5,819 nucleotides of DNA, taken from contig PMBA01000169.1 in the NCBI GenBank assembly GCA_003152795.1, positions 1 through 5,819 of the forward strand, written 5' to 3'. A model generated the notes under the pieces. The model was given only the letters and a program-made list of their open reading frames with translations. It made no database searches and had not been told where the DNA came from. Shown here one piece after another: positions 1-5,231 of this stretch. A program made the position numbers and the translations under genes. The stretch's first letter is position 1. Every line of letters begins with the position of its first letter. The stretch is from Acidobacteriaceae bacterium. Lineage in GTDB: Bacteria > Acidobacteriota > Terriglobia > Terriglobales > Acidobacteriaceae.

Positions 1-416
1 AAGCGGCACATCGCCTGCATGGCCTTGCCAAATTCATCGTAGGCTTCGGCGTCAACGCGGGAGTGGCGGGCAATTTCGCGGTGCGTCTTGCCGTGATCGT
101 TGACGCGCCAGAGATGGTCGCCGTTCGGCATGGGAGTGAAAGTGCCGTCGAGCGGCAGGATTTCAAGTCCGTGGCGGGGAAGATCGAGGTCCCGAATAAT
201 TTCGGGCCGCAGCAGCGAGACGACATACGAGCAGACGGAAAACTTGAAGCCAGGGAAAACTTCTTCGGTGCAAGCCGCCCCGCCGAGCACGTGGCGGCGT
301 TCGAGCACGAGGACTTTCTTCCCCGCTTTCGCGAGATAGGCGGCGTTGGTGAGGCCGTTGTGGCCTCCGCCAATTACGATTACGTCGTACTTCGTACCGC
401 TCGAGACAGAAGGCAT
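1..416 (-). CDS. FAD/NAD(P)-dependent oxidoreductase, phytoene dehydrogenase-related (N-terminal part, runs off the window)
   Basis: The ATG on the minus strand (416-414) opens a frame that stays open to base 1, giving 138 codons of the N-terminus; the C-terminal part lies outside the window. Residues 10-22 form the Rossmann beta-alpha-beta fingerprint YDVIVIGGGHNGL (GxGxxG at G16, G18, G21). The ribose-binding acidic residue E39 follows in VLVLER, and then LGGAACTEE (44-52), typical of the COG1233 phytoene dehydrogenase/PYROXD2-like amine-oxidase-fold family. Members are soluble flavoproteins that oxidise or isomerise varied substrates, so the exact reaction is unknown. A carotenoid role is not indicated because no carotenoid genes are nearby. 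The gene diverges from a GcvT-like gene, which fits amine or N-methyl oxidation coupled to C1 transfer (inference). The Shine-Dalgarno is weak (TTGGA about 7 nt upstream). No better in-frame start was found just upstream. Confidence 0.88.
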   Translation of the reverse strand, partial: MPSVSSGTKYDVIVIGGGHNGLTNAAYLAKAGKKVLVLERRHVLGGAACTEEVFPGFKFSVCSYVVSLLRPEIIRDLDLPRHGLEILPLDGTFTPMPNGDHLWRVNDHGKTHREIARHSRVDAEAYDEFGKAMQAMCR

Positions 417-471
417 AGATAATCCAAGACTGACCCTGGTGGACTGTTGAGTCCGGAGAAAATGACTCGCC

Positions 472-500
472 ATTCTATCGAGAAAGTATCTTTTTGTCTC
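472..500 (-). promoter_or_regulatory. Putative sigma-70-type promoter of the FAD oxidoreductase
   Basis: On the minus strand GAGACA (500-495, 4/6 to TTGACA) is followed after 17 bp by TAGAAT (477-472, 5/6 to TATAAT). Transcription would begin near 465, leaving a leader of roughly 50 nt before the ATG at 416. It lies in the divergent gap, on the correct side for the oxidoreductase. This is a consensus match only. Confidence 0.45.
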
Positions 501-544
501 CACTTACGCGTGATTGCTGACTCGTGGTCAGCCCGTTTCCGTGC

Positions 545-574
545 TTGCCGCGAGAGTGCGGCGTTGCATATAAT
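545..574 (+). promoter_or_regulatory. Putative sigma-70-type promoter of the GcvT-like gene
   Basis: TTGCCG (545-550, 4/6 to TTGACA) is followed after 18 bp by a perfect TATAAT (569-574). The start of transcription would be near 581, giving a leader of about 110 nt before the TTG at 691. The region between the boxes carries a short inverted repeat, GCCGC (547-551) and GCGGC (558-562), which could be an operator but may be chance. This is the best -10 match I found in the non-coding stretches. Confidence 0.55.
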
Positions 575-600
575 CCGGCGTCAGGGTTTCTTCAAGATTT

Positions 601-661
601 TCCTTGGTGCTCCTCGATGTCCTCTGCGGTTAAGGCTTTCTTCACCACAGAGGGCACAGCG
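601..661. repeat. Inverted pair of degenerate CACAGAGG-type intergenic repeat elements
   Basis: Read on the minus strand, 633-601 contains three degenerate 9-10 base units (CGCAGAGGA, CATCGAGGA, GCACCAAGGA) preceded by TTAAC. On the plus strand, 645-661 contains CCACAGAGGGCACAGCG, the same motif in the opposite orientation. CCTCTGCGGT (621-630) and ACCACAGAGG (644-653) form a 10-bp stem with one mismatch and a 13-nt loop. The pair lies in the predicted leader of the GcvT-like gene. I recall similar 'CCACAGAGGACACAGAGG' intergenic tracts in many environmental bacterial genomes; their function is unknown. There is no T run, so it does not look like an intrinsic terminator. Confidence 0.55.
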
Positions 662-681
662 TTTCACTGGGGAACCCACAC

Positions 682-685
682 GAGG
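682..685 (+). promoter_or_regulatory. Ribosome binding site supporting the TTG start at 691
   Basis: GAGG sits 5 nt before TTG 691. An in-frame stop at 631-633 limits how far upstream the gene can begin. No ATG or GTG lies between that stop and 691, only a CTG at 667. The peptide beginning MPIGTAFHDR matches the usual N-terminus of this GcvT-like family, so TTG 691 is the preferred start. Confidence 0.6.
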
Positions 686-690
686 CCGCT

Positions 691-1887
691 TTGCCCATTG
701 GAACAGCATTTCACGACAGAACTTTCGCCCTCTGCCAGAGTCTGAATTACCGCGAGTGGTCGGGATACTACACGGTCAGCGTGTACGAAGTGCATCACGA
801 GCACGAGTACAACGCAATCCGCAATGCGTGTGCGCTGATCGATATTTCGCCGCTGTATAAGTATCTGATCACTGGCAAGGACGCGACGAAACTGGTGAAC
901 CGCGTGATCACGCGCGACGTCAACAAAGTCGCGGTGGGGCAGGTCATTTACGCGTGCTGGTGCGATGAAGACGGCAAGGTCATCGACGACGGAACCATTA
1001 CGCGCCTCGAAGAAAACAAATACCGCTGGACGGCTGCCGATCCGAGCCTGCGCTGGTTCCGGCAAAACGGCCTGAACATGGACGTTCAGATTGAAGACAT
1101 CTCCGAGCAGACGGCGGCGCTGGCGCTGCAGGGGCCGGCCTCGGCGAGACTTTTGAAGACGGTCGCGGAAGCCGACATCGCCAACCTGAAATACTTCCGC
1201 AAGACCAGCGGTAAGATTGCCGGCGTGCCGGTCGATATTTCGCGCACTGGATACACAGGAGACCTCGGGTACGAAATTTGGATACCGTGGAATGAAGCAG
1301 TCAAAGTTTGGGATGCGCTGATGGACAAGGGCAAGCAGTTTGATATCCATGCGGCGGGGATGCTGGCGCTGGATGTGTCGCGTGTGGAGGCGGGACTGCT
1401 GCTGATCGAGGTCGATTACACGAGTTCAAAGAAGGCGCTGATTCCGTCGCAGAAGTACTCGCCGTATGAGTTGGGTTTTGGGAAGATGGTGCATCTGGAG
1501 AAAGAAAACTTTATCGGCAAGCGCGCGCTGGCGCGAGATCACAAGCAAGGCGTGGCGCGGCAATTGGTTGGGCTGGAAGTCGATTGGGTGGAAGTGGAAG
1601 AGCAGTTCGACAAGTTCGGCCTGTCTCCGGCGGCGCCCAGCCAGGCGTCGCGGGTTGCGGTGCCCGTCTATTCTGGCGACAAGCATGTGGGCAAAGCCAC
1701 GACGACGGCGTTCTCTCCGTTGTTGAAGAAGTTGATTGCGCTGGCGAGTGTGGGGACCGAGTATTCCAAGCCGGGCACCAAACTGCAAATGGAGTTGACG
1801 ATTGAGGCGCAACGGATGAAGACGACGGCGACGGTGGTGACGTTGCCGTTCTTCAATCCAAAACGGAAGACGGCAGTTCCGGTTTAG
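691..1887 (+). CDS. GcvT-fold aminomethyltransferase family protein (glycine cleavage T-protein-like)
   Basis: This is a complete 398-aa frame, close to the usual T-protein length. GcvT-fold enzymes move a C1 unit from an aminomethyl or N-methyl donor to tetrahydrofolate in the cytoplasm. Visible landmarks are CDEDGKVIDDGTITRL (91-106, with D100 at the position of the T-protein catalytic Asp), LALQGP (144-149), RTGYTGDLGYEIW (185-197), the helix around ALDVSRVEAGL (226-236), SPYELGFGKMVHL with FIGKRAL (257-280), and the C-terminal barrel KHVGKATTTAFSPLLKKLIALASV (331-354). No gcvH, gcvP or lipoylation gene is adjacent, and the gene stands alone, divergent from a FAD oxidoreductase. It is therefore more likely a stand-alone GcvT paralogue acting on a methylated amine or similar donor than part of the glycine cleavage complex (inference). 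It starts with TTG behind GAGG. The symbol gcvT is withheld for this reason. Confidence 0.9.
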   Translation: MPIGTAFHDRTFALCQSLNYREWSGYYTVSVYEVHHEHEYNAIRNACALIDISPLYKYLITGKDATKLVNRVITRDVNKVAVGQVIYACWCDEDGKVIDDGTITRLEENKYRWTAADPSLRWFRQNGLNMDVQIEDISEQTAALALQGPASARLLKTVAEADIANLKYFRKTSGKIAGVPVDISRTGYTGDLGYEIWIPWNEAVKVWDALMDKGKQFDIHAAGMLALDVSRVEAGLLLIEVDYTSSKKALIPSQKYSPYELGFGKMVHLEKENFIGKRALARDHKQGVARQLVGLEVDWVEVEEQFDKFGLSPAAPSQASRVAVPVYSGDKHVGKATTTAFSPLLKKLIALASVGTEYSKPGTKLQMELTIEAQRMKTTATVVTLPFFNPKRKTAVPV

Positions 1888-1899
1888 AAAGTTTCTAAC

Positions 1900-1923
1900 C
1901 ACGGAGACGCGGAAGCGCGGAGA
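1900..1923 (+). repeat. CACGGAGA-type 8-bp tandem element after the GcvT-like gene
   Basis: Three consecutive 8-base units read CACGGAGA, CGCGGAAG and CGCGGAGA, preceded by TAAC. They start 12 bp after the stop codon at 1887. The unit and its TAAC lead-in resemble the CACAGAGG elements in the same gene's leader, so the gene is bracketed by one repeat class. Function unknown. Confidence 0.5.
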
Positions 1924-2087
1924 AGGGCGAGAGTTTCGGCACTGTTTTTTCGGCTCAGGACTCGACGTTTACCCTGGTCCGCACGCGGCAATTGCCACAT
2001 TGGTTCGATCTGAATCTCCGGTTCGTGATTAATCCCAAGATTGCAGCCTCCAATTCTTCACTGCCCGAGCTGTGGACAACTCCGGTA

Positions 2088-2191
2088 GTGTCCTAATTTC
2101 ACTCGTGTGGTGACGGGGGTCCGCCCCGTTCCGTGCGCAACTGTGGTCCTGCACAAAACCGATTGATGACACAGCTTACAAATTAGGACAC
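2088..2191. mobile_element. MITE-like element, 104 bp, with 12-bp perfect terminal inverted repeats
   Basis: GTGTCCTAATTT (2088-2099) and its exact reverse complement AAATTAGGACAC (2180-2191) bound a 104-bp segment. The match extends imperfectly outward (GG at 2084-2085 against CC at 2194-2195, with two transition mismatches between). The interior has a GC-rich hairpin, ACGGGG (2113-2118) with CCCCGT (2124-2129), and no coding capacity. No target-site duplication is evident in the immediate flanks (CCGGTA on the left, CGCCAC on the right). This suggests a non-autonomous insertion element or solo remnant, but the family cannot be named from the sequence. Confidence 0.55.
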
Positions 2192-2286
2192 CGCCACAAT
2201 TCCCACTTGACTGCCGCGGCCAGCGACGATTCTTGGGGACGGCCAGGGGCATGTTGCGGTGGCGCAATGTTGTGGACGGAGTGTCC

Positions 2287-2301
2287 GCGCCAAAGGGGCG
2301 C
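2287..2301 (-). other. Short hairpin just after the TPR gene's stop codon
   Basis: GCGCC (2287-2291) and GGCGC (2297-2301) form a 5-bp GC-only stem with a 5-nt loop. It begins 4 bp downstream of the TPR gene's stop on the minus strand. No T-rich tail follows, so it is only a weak candidate for transcript-end stabilisation and not a canonical intrinsic terminator. Confidence 0.25.
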
Positions 2302-2305
2302 AGTA

Positions 2306-3448
2306 CTACTTGCTTCCAGTGGCGGACAGGTTGGCGGTGGCGGAGAGCCGGGCAATTTCGGCTAATTGCTTTTGACACTCGGCCACTTCGGCGGGCTCAA
2401 TGGCCAGGCCGAGATAGGTCCTCAAATGCTGAGCCGCGTCCGGATAGTCGGGCTTCTTCATTAGAACCATCGCCAGGACGTATTCCAACTTAGGCACGTG
2501 ATGCACGGGATCCAATTGCAGTCCGCGCCGGGCGCTCTTCTCCGCCGCCGTTAAGTTTTGGAGAAAGTAGTTGGCGACGCTATTGGAGAGCCAAGCTTCG
2601 GGGAAACTGTCCGGATTCAAAGCCAGGAGATTATCGCTGACTTCAGCGAGTTCACGCCAATTCTGCGCACGCATGGCAATCTGCGTCAGGCCAAGATAGG
2701 GGCTGACATATTTGGAGTCGGCGGCGATCGATTGCTGAAAGGAGTGCCGGGCGCCCGAGAGATCGCTTTTTTGAATTTGCACACGCCCCAGCTCAAACCA
2801 TGCAACAGCGAATTTCGGATAAATGGAGACCGCGTTCTCGAATGATTTCTGCGCGTCGTCCCATTTTTCCTGTTTCTGTTGTTGCTGGGCTTTCTCGAAA
2901 GCCTTCTTGGCCGATGCCGGAGCTTGTGCGGTGGTCACACTGATGGTGGACCCTTCCACTTTGCTCAGACGGTGCAGGACGAGGCGTCCAATGTTTGCGT
3001 TCTCGCCTCCGGAAACTCCAGCAAGGTCGACAACGTCGGAGGTGAAACCGGGGAACGAGGCCATGATTTGACAATCCCGCAGGTCGCGATGGTCGGGGCT
3101 GTTGGGGTGGGCGGAAGTCGAACTCGTTTCCGGATCGAATCCGACATCGCCGGGAGCAGCGGAAATGCCGCCAATCTGGAAGCTAAAGTTGCCATGCGGA
3201 TCGGATTGGGTTTCGGTCCGCTTCTTGCCCTTGCAAAGGGACTGGATGGAGACCAAGTCGGTAAGCACGCTGCCATCGTCCACCACTACCTTGCCAGAGA
3301 GATAGGTGCCTGTGTTGGAAGTCAGGTCGGGCGAGGAAAGCTGCGGACGGGCCGGCGGGGTTGAACGCCCGCCTCTGGGGCCCGTTTGCGCTGAAACTGG
3401 CAGGCAGGCAATGGAAACCGCGAAGGCGAGAGCGAGAAGGCTTTTCAT
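2306..3448 (-). CDS. Secreted tetratricopeptide-repeat protein with N-terminal carboxypeptidase-regulatory-like domain
   Basis: This is a complete 380-aa frame starting at ATG 3448-3446. A G-rich tract (GGGGGTG) about 6-12 nt upstream serves as a modest Shine-Dalgarno. Residues 1-20 look like a Sec signal peptide: K3, then the hydrophobic stretch LLALAFAVSIACLPVSA, with a likely cut after A20. A Pro/Ser/Thr-rich linker (21-45) follows, then a beta-rich section (about 49-160) with GTYLSGKVVVDDGS and DPHGNFSFQIGG, the pattern of carboxypeptidase-regulatory-like or CNA-B-like domains. C72 and C126 could form a disulfide. From about 180 to 355 there are roughly five TPR helix pairs, for example KWDDAQKSFENAVSIYP and DLSGARHSFQQSIAADSKY. 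Such proteins usually act as periplasmic or outer-membrane-associated scaffolds; the partner is unknown. C15 does not fit a lipobox well. The gene stands alone downstream of a permease, 124 bp away. Confidence 0.85.
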   Translation of the reverse strand: MKSLLALAFAVSIACLPVSAQTGPRGGRSTPPARPQLSSPDLTSNTGTYLSGKVVVDDGSVLTDLVSIQSLCKGKKRTETQSDPHGNFSFQIGGISAAPGDVGFDPETSSTSAHPNSPDHRDLRDCQIMASFPGFTSDVVDLAGVSGGENANIGRLVLHRLSKVEGSTISVTTAQAPASAKKAFEKAQQQQKQEKWDDAQKSFENAVSIYPKFAVAWFELGRVQIQKSDLSGARHSFQQSIAADSKYVSPYLGLTQIAMRAQNWRELAEVSDNLLALNPDSFPEAWLSNSVANYFLQNLTAAEKSARRGLQLDPVHHVPKLEYVLAMVLMKKPDYPDAAQHLRTYLGLAIEPAEVAECQKQLAEIARLSATANLSATGSK

Positions 3449-3477
3449 GGAGCACCCCCAAAAACAACGTTACCGGG

Positions 3478-3521
3478 ATTGTATGCCTGGTCTGAGGGGG
3501 GCAATTGTCAAAATATTGTCA
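3478..3521 (-). promoter_or_regulatory. Candidate control region of the TPR gene with a tandem TGACAAT repeat
   Basis: On the minus strand TGACAAT occurs twice (3521-3515 and 3510-3504) with an 11-bp period, about one helical turn, which is the usual spacing of direct-repeat operator sites. The second copy overlaps a perfect TTGACA (3511-3506). The nearest good -10 box is TACAAT (3483-3478), but the spacer is 22 bp, too long for a standard sigma-70 promoter. If used, TACAAT would put the transcript start about 25 bp before the ATG. The region probably holds the promoter, but the exact boxes are uncertain. Confidence 0.35.
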
Positions 3522-3572
3522 CGGCACGGGGCTATCGAGGAAATGGGGGGCCTGGTCAGCTGGAAGCTTCCG

Positions 3573-5075
3573 CTATTGTCGATCCATCACGGGAAGAGAT
3601 CCATCTCCGCGCTGCACCCTCCGTCTACCCGCCCAATAAAGCCCGACCCCGATCAGCACCAGCGCTCCGCACCCACCGACAATCTTGACGACGGCCAATG
3701 GCTTGTTTGGTTCGTCGGGCGGAGGCAGTACGGAGAGGGCGATGGTGAACAGTGTCGTCGCGAACCCCAAAATTGACAGCGCATAGGCTGTTGGCTTTCC
3801 GCCCGGGACTCGAATCACTTCTTCGCCGGCAGGTTCGCTTTGTAACTTGAACATCGACGCGAATAAATATAAGTACGGGATGAAATACGTGATCACGCCC
3901 ATGCTGACCAGCACGTCATAGGCGCCTTTGACTGACGTTCCCGCTTGGCCTAGAAAAATGAAGATTGCGCCGATTACTGCCTGGGTCAGCAGCGCGACCC
4001 AGGGCGTGCCCCAGCGGGGATGCAGCGCTCCGAATGAAGATGGCAGATAGCGGTCGATGCCGGCCACGAAGGGCAGGCGCGCGACAGCGGCGAGATACGC
4101 TCCGGATGCGCCGATGTTACTGAGCGCGATCAGCAACGCCGCGACTGGGAGAAAAAAGGGAAGACCGACACGATCGGAAGTCTTGGCGATGGCCTGCACC
4201 AGTCCTTGCAGGGGGCTGACTTCCGAGGAAGGAAGCGCCAGCAATACGCAGACGGTTCCGATTATGTAGCAGAACGCGACGGTGAGGCCTCCCAGGAACA
4301 GCGCCAGCGGAATAGTTCGGCGGGCATTCTTGATCTCTTCCGCCATGAATGACGCGGTTTCGCATCCGCCGAAGGCAAAGGTCAGCACCGACCAGAAGAT
4401 GATGTCGTTGAGGCGCACGCTCGGCTTCATAGCGTGAATGGAGAACGTGGTTGCCGATCCGAAACGGTGATAGGCTACGAGGCCCATGCCGATGACGATG
4501 AGAACTGGAATCCACATGGCGAGCGCACCAGCGTTATGCAGCCATTTGCCGACGTCGAGCCCGACGACGTTCAACAACGTTGCGGCGGTAAGCGTCAGCA
4601 GCGCAAAAACTATGTAGAACGTCGGGTTGGCGGAAAGATGCGACCACTGCGCCTGCCGCATGAAGAGCACGTTGCTGGCCGCGAAGTACAGCACAGCGGG
4701 AAAGTAGGGAAGGTTCGAGGTCCAGTAAGTCCAGGCGGCCATGAATCCGGAGAAATCGCCGAAAGCGCGCTTCGACCAGACGTAGAGGCCGCCTTCATTC
4801 GGAAAGCGCGAAGAAAGTTCGATGACGGAGAGCGCGAGTGGCGTGTAGAAGACGAGCCAGGCGCCGATCCAAATGACGATCGAACTGGGGCCGGCGGCGG
4901 CGGCCGTGGCGATCCAGCGCAGGCTGACGCCGGTGACCACGTAGAACAACAGCAGGTCGCGAAATCCCATGACGCGCCTGGGGCGGTTGGGATCGGCGGC
5001 TTCGGCGATGGAGACGCCGGAAGAGAGCGGGCTGGCGTGCCCGGGTTGATCCGCCGATGGGTTGTATTCCGACAA
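3573..5075 (-). CDS. APC-superfamily amino acid permease (amino acid permease 2 type)
   Basis: This is a complete 500-aa inner-membrane transporter with about 12 predicted membrane spans (near 41-59, 65-88, 109-138, 151-171, 180-202, 225-245, 256-281, 302-330, 357-377, 385-408, 428-450, 461-482). A roughly 36-residue cytoplasmic N-tail precedes them. Family landmarks are FPNEGGLYVWSKRAFG (91-106) after TM2, FGGCETASFMAEEIKNARRTIP (235-256) in and after TM6, and RLPFVAGIDRYLP with LHPRWGTPW (333-359) around TM8-9. These match the glutamate:GABA antiporter/YjeM-like branch of APC carriers; the substrate cannot be read. TM1 (VTGVSLRWIATAAAAGPSS) lacks the usual GxG-type motif. The start is TTG 5075, directly after an in-frame TAA and 8 nt after AGGA; ATG at codon 36 would remove only the N-tail and is the alternative. 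Confidence 0.9.
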   Translation of the reverse strand: MSEYNPSADQPGHASPLSSGVSIAEAADPNRPRRVMGFRDLLLFYVVTGVSLRWIATAAAAGPSSIVIWIGAWLVFYTPLALSVIELSSRFPNEGGLYVWSKRAFGDFSGFMAAWTYWTSNLPYFPAVLYFAASNVLFMRQAQWSHLSANPTFYIVFALLTLTAATLLNVVGLDVGKWLHNAGALAMWIPVLIVIGMGLVAYHRFGSATTFSIHAMKPSVRLNDIIFWSVLTFAFGGCETASFMAEEIKNARRTIPLALFLGGLTVAFCYIIGTVCVLLALPSSEVSPLQGLVQAIAKTSDRVGLPFFLPVAALLIALSNIGASGAYLAAVARLPFVAGIDRYLPSSFGALHPRWGTPWVALLTQAVIGAIFIFLGQAGTSVKGAYDVLVSMGVITYFIPYLYLFASMFKLQSEPAGEEVIRVPGGKPTAYALSILGFATTLFTIALSVLPPPDEPNKPLAVVKIVGGCGALVLIGVGLYWAGRRRVQRGDGSLPVMDRQ

Positions 5076-5083
5076 TTATGGTG

Positions 5084-5087
5084 TCCT
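5084..5087 (-). promoter_or_regulatory. Ribosome binding site deciding the TTG start of the permease
   Basis: AGGA lies 8 nt upstream of TTG 5075 on the minus strand. The codon just before TTG is an in-frame TAA (5078-5076), so no longer N-terminus is possible. The good spacing favours this start over the internal ATG at codon 36. Confidence 0.5.
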
Positions 5088-5141
5088 GCAGATCAGTGTT
5101 CGGCTTTCCTGACAGCCAGCCCTCAAGGGGTGTTAGAAATA

Positions 5142-5156
5142 GCACCAAACCGGTGC
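5142..5156. other. Small inverted repeat in the divergent gap
   Basis: GCACC (5142-5146) and GGTGC (5152-5156) flank a 5-nt centre, AAACC. It lies between the permease start and the Cys-rich small gene, so it could be an operator or a leader hairpin for either. A weak plus-strand promoter candidate lies just before it: CTGACA (5109-5114), a 19-bp spacer, then TAGAAA (5134-5139). The spacer is long, so that promoter is only a suggestion. Confidence 0.25.
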
Positions 5157-5180
5157 GAGCCGCAAGAAGATTCTATGGTG

Positions 5181-5200
5181 CCCATGCGCGTGAGCATGGG
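5181..5200 (+). promoter_or_regulatory. Perfect hairpin in the leader of the Cys-rich small gene
   Basis: CCCATGC (5181-5187) and GCATGGG (5194-5200) form a perfect 7-bp stem with a 6-nt loop (GCGTGA). It ends 14 nt before the Shine-Dalgarno of the 55-aa gene. As RNA it could affect translation or leader stability; as DNA it could be an operator. Lack of a following T run argues against a terminator. Confidence 0.35.
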
Positions 5201-5214
5201 ATGATCGCTTGAGC

Positions 5215-5224
5215 AGGAAGGGAG
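5215..5224 (+). promoter_or_regulatory. Very strong Shine-Dalgarno of the Cys-rich small gene
   Basis: The purine tract AGGAAGGGAG ends 7 nt before ATG 5232. This is the best ribosome binding site in the window and a main argument that the 55-codon frame is a real, well-translated gene. Confidence 0.65.
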
Positions 5225-5231
5225 ACGAAGC

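Larger units (their letters stand above)
1888..2305. other. Intergenic region without a convincing gene (418 bp)
   Basis: It separates the ends of two convergent genes. From left to right it holds the CACGGAGA triplet (1900-1923), an unassigned stretch (1924-2087), the MITE-like element (2088-2191), and a second unassigned stretch (2192-2286) ending in a small GCGCC/GGCGC hairpin. In the first unassigned stretch, plus frame 3 is open from 1899 to a TAA at 2094, inside the left inverted repeat. It has only an internal TTG (2034-2036 region or earlier) and no credible ATG or Shine-Dalgarno, so it is at most a gene remnant. Confidence 0.6.

Noticed and set aside
575..690. Glycine riboswitch in the leader of the GcvT-like gene
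   Set aside because: The leader is short and occupied by the CACAGAGG repeat pair; the conserved tandem aptamer features I would expect are not visible.
447..860. Plus-strand open frame of 137 codons covering the divergent gap and the start of the GcvT-like gene
   Set aside because: It runs through the promoter and repeat elements and out of frame into the GcvT-like gene; Arg/Cys-rich with no recognisable pattern.
664..1350. Long minus-strand open frame (228 codons) opposite the GcvT-like gene
   Set aside because: It is entirely antisense to a well-matched family member, is rich in Arg/Val/Asp strings without domain signs, and has no Shine-Dalgarno or independent context.
2058..2378. Minus-strand open frame of 106 codons through the MITE-like element into the TPR gene's 3' end
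   Set aside because: It overlaps the real TPR gene out of frame and reads through both inverted repeats; no Shine-Dalgarno or family resemblance.
2879..3364. Plus-strand open frame of 161 codons opposite the TPR gene
   Set aside because: Antisense to the signal-peptide/TPR protein, whose composition and repeats are convincing; no ribosome site or family features.
3441..3448. Lipoprotein signal for the TPR protein (Cys at residue 15)
   Set aside because: The residues before C15 (SIA) do not fit a lipobox, and a better signal-peptidase I site follows after A20.
3562..3571. GGAAGCTTCC palindrome just after the permease stop as a terminator
   Set aside because: A self-complementary 10-mer with no loop and no following T tract; it cannot form a normal intrinsic terminator hairpin.
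4434..5204. Plus-strand open frame of 256 codons across the permease N-terminal half
   Set aside because: Gly/Glu/Arg-rich low-complexity translation typical of the antisense of membrane-span codons; the permease on the other strand has clear family motifs.
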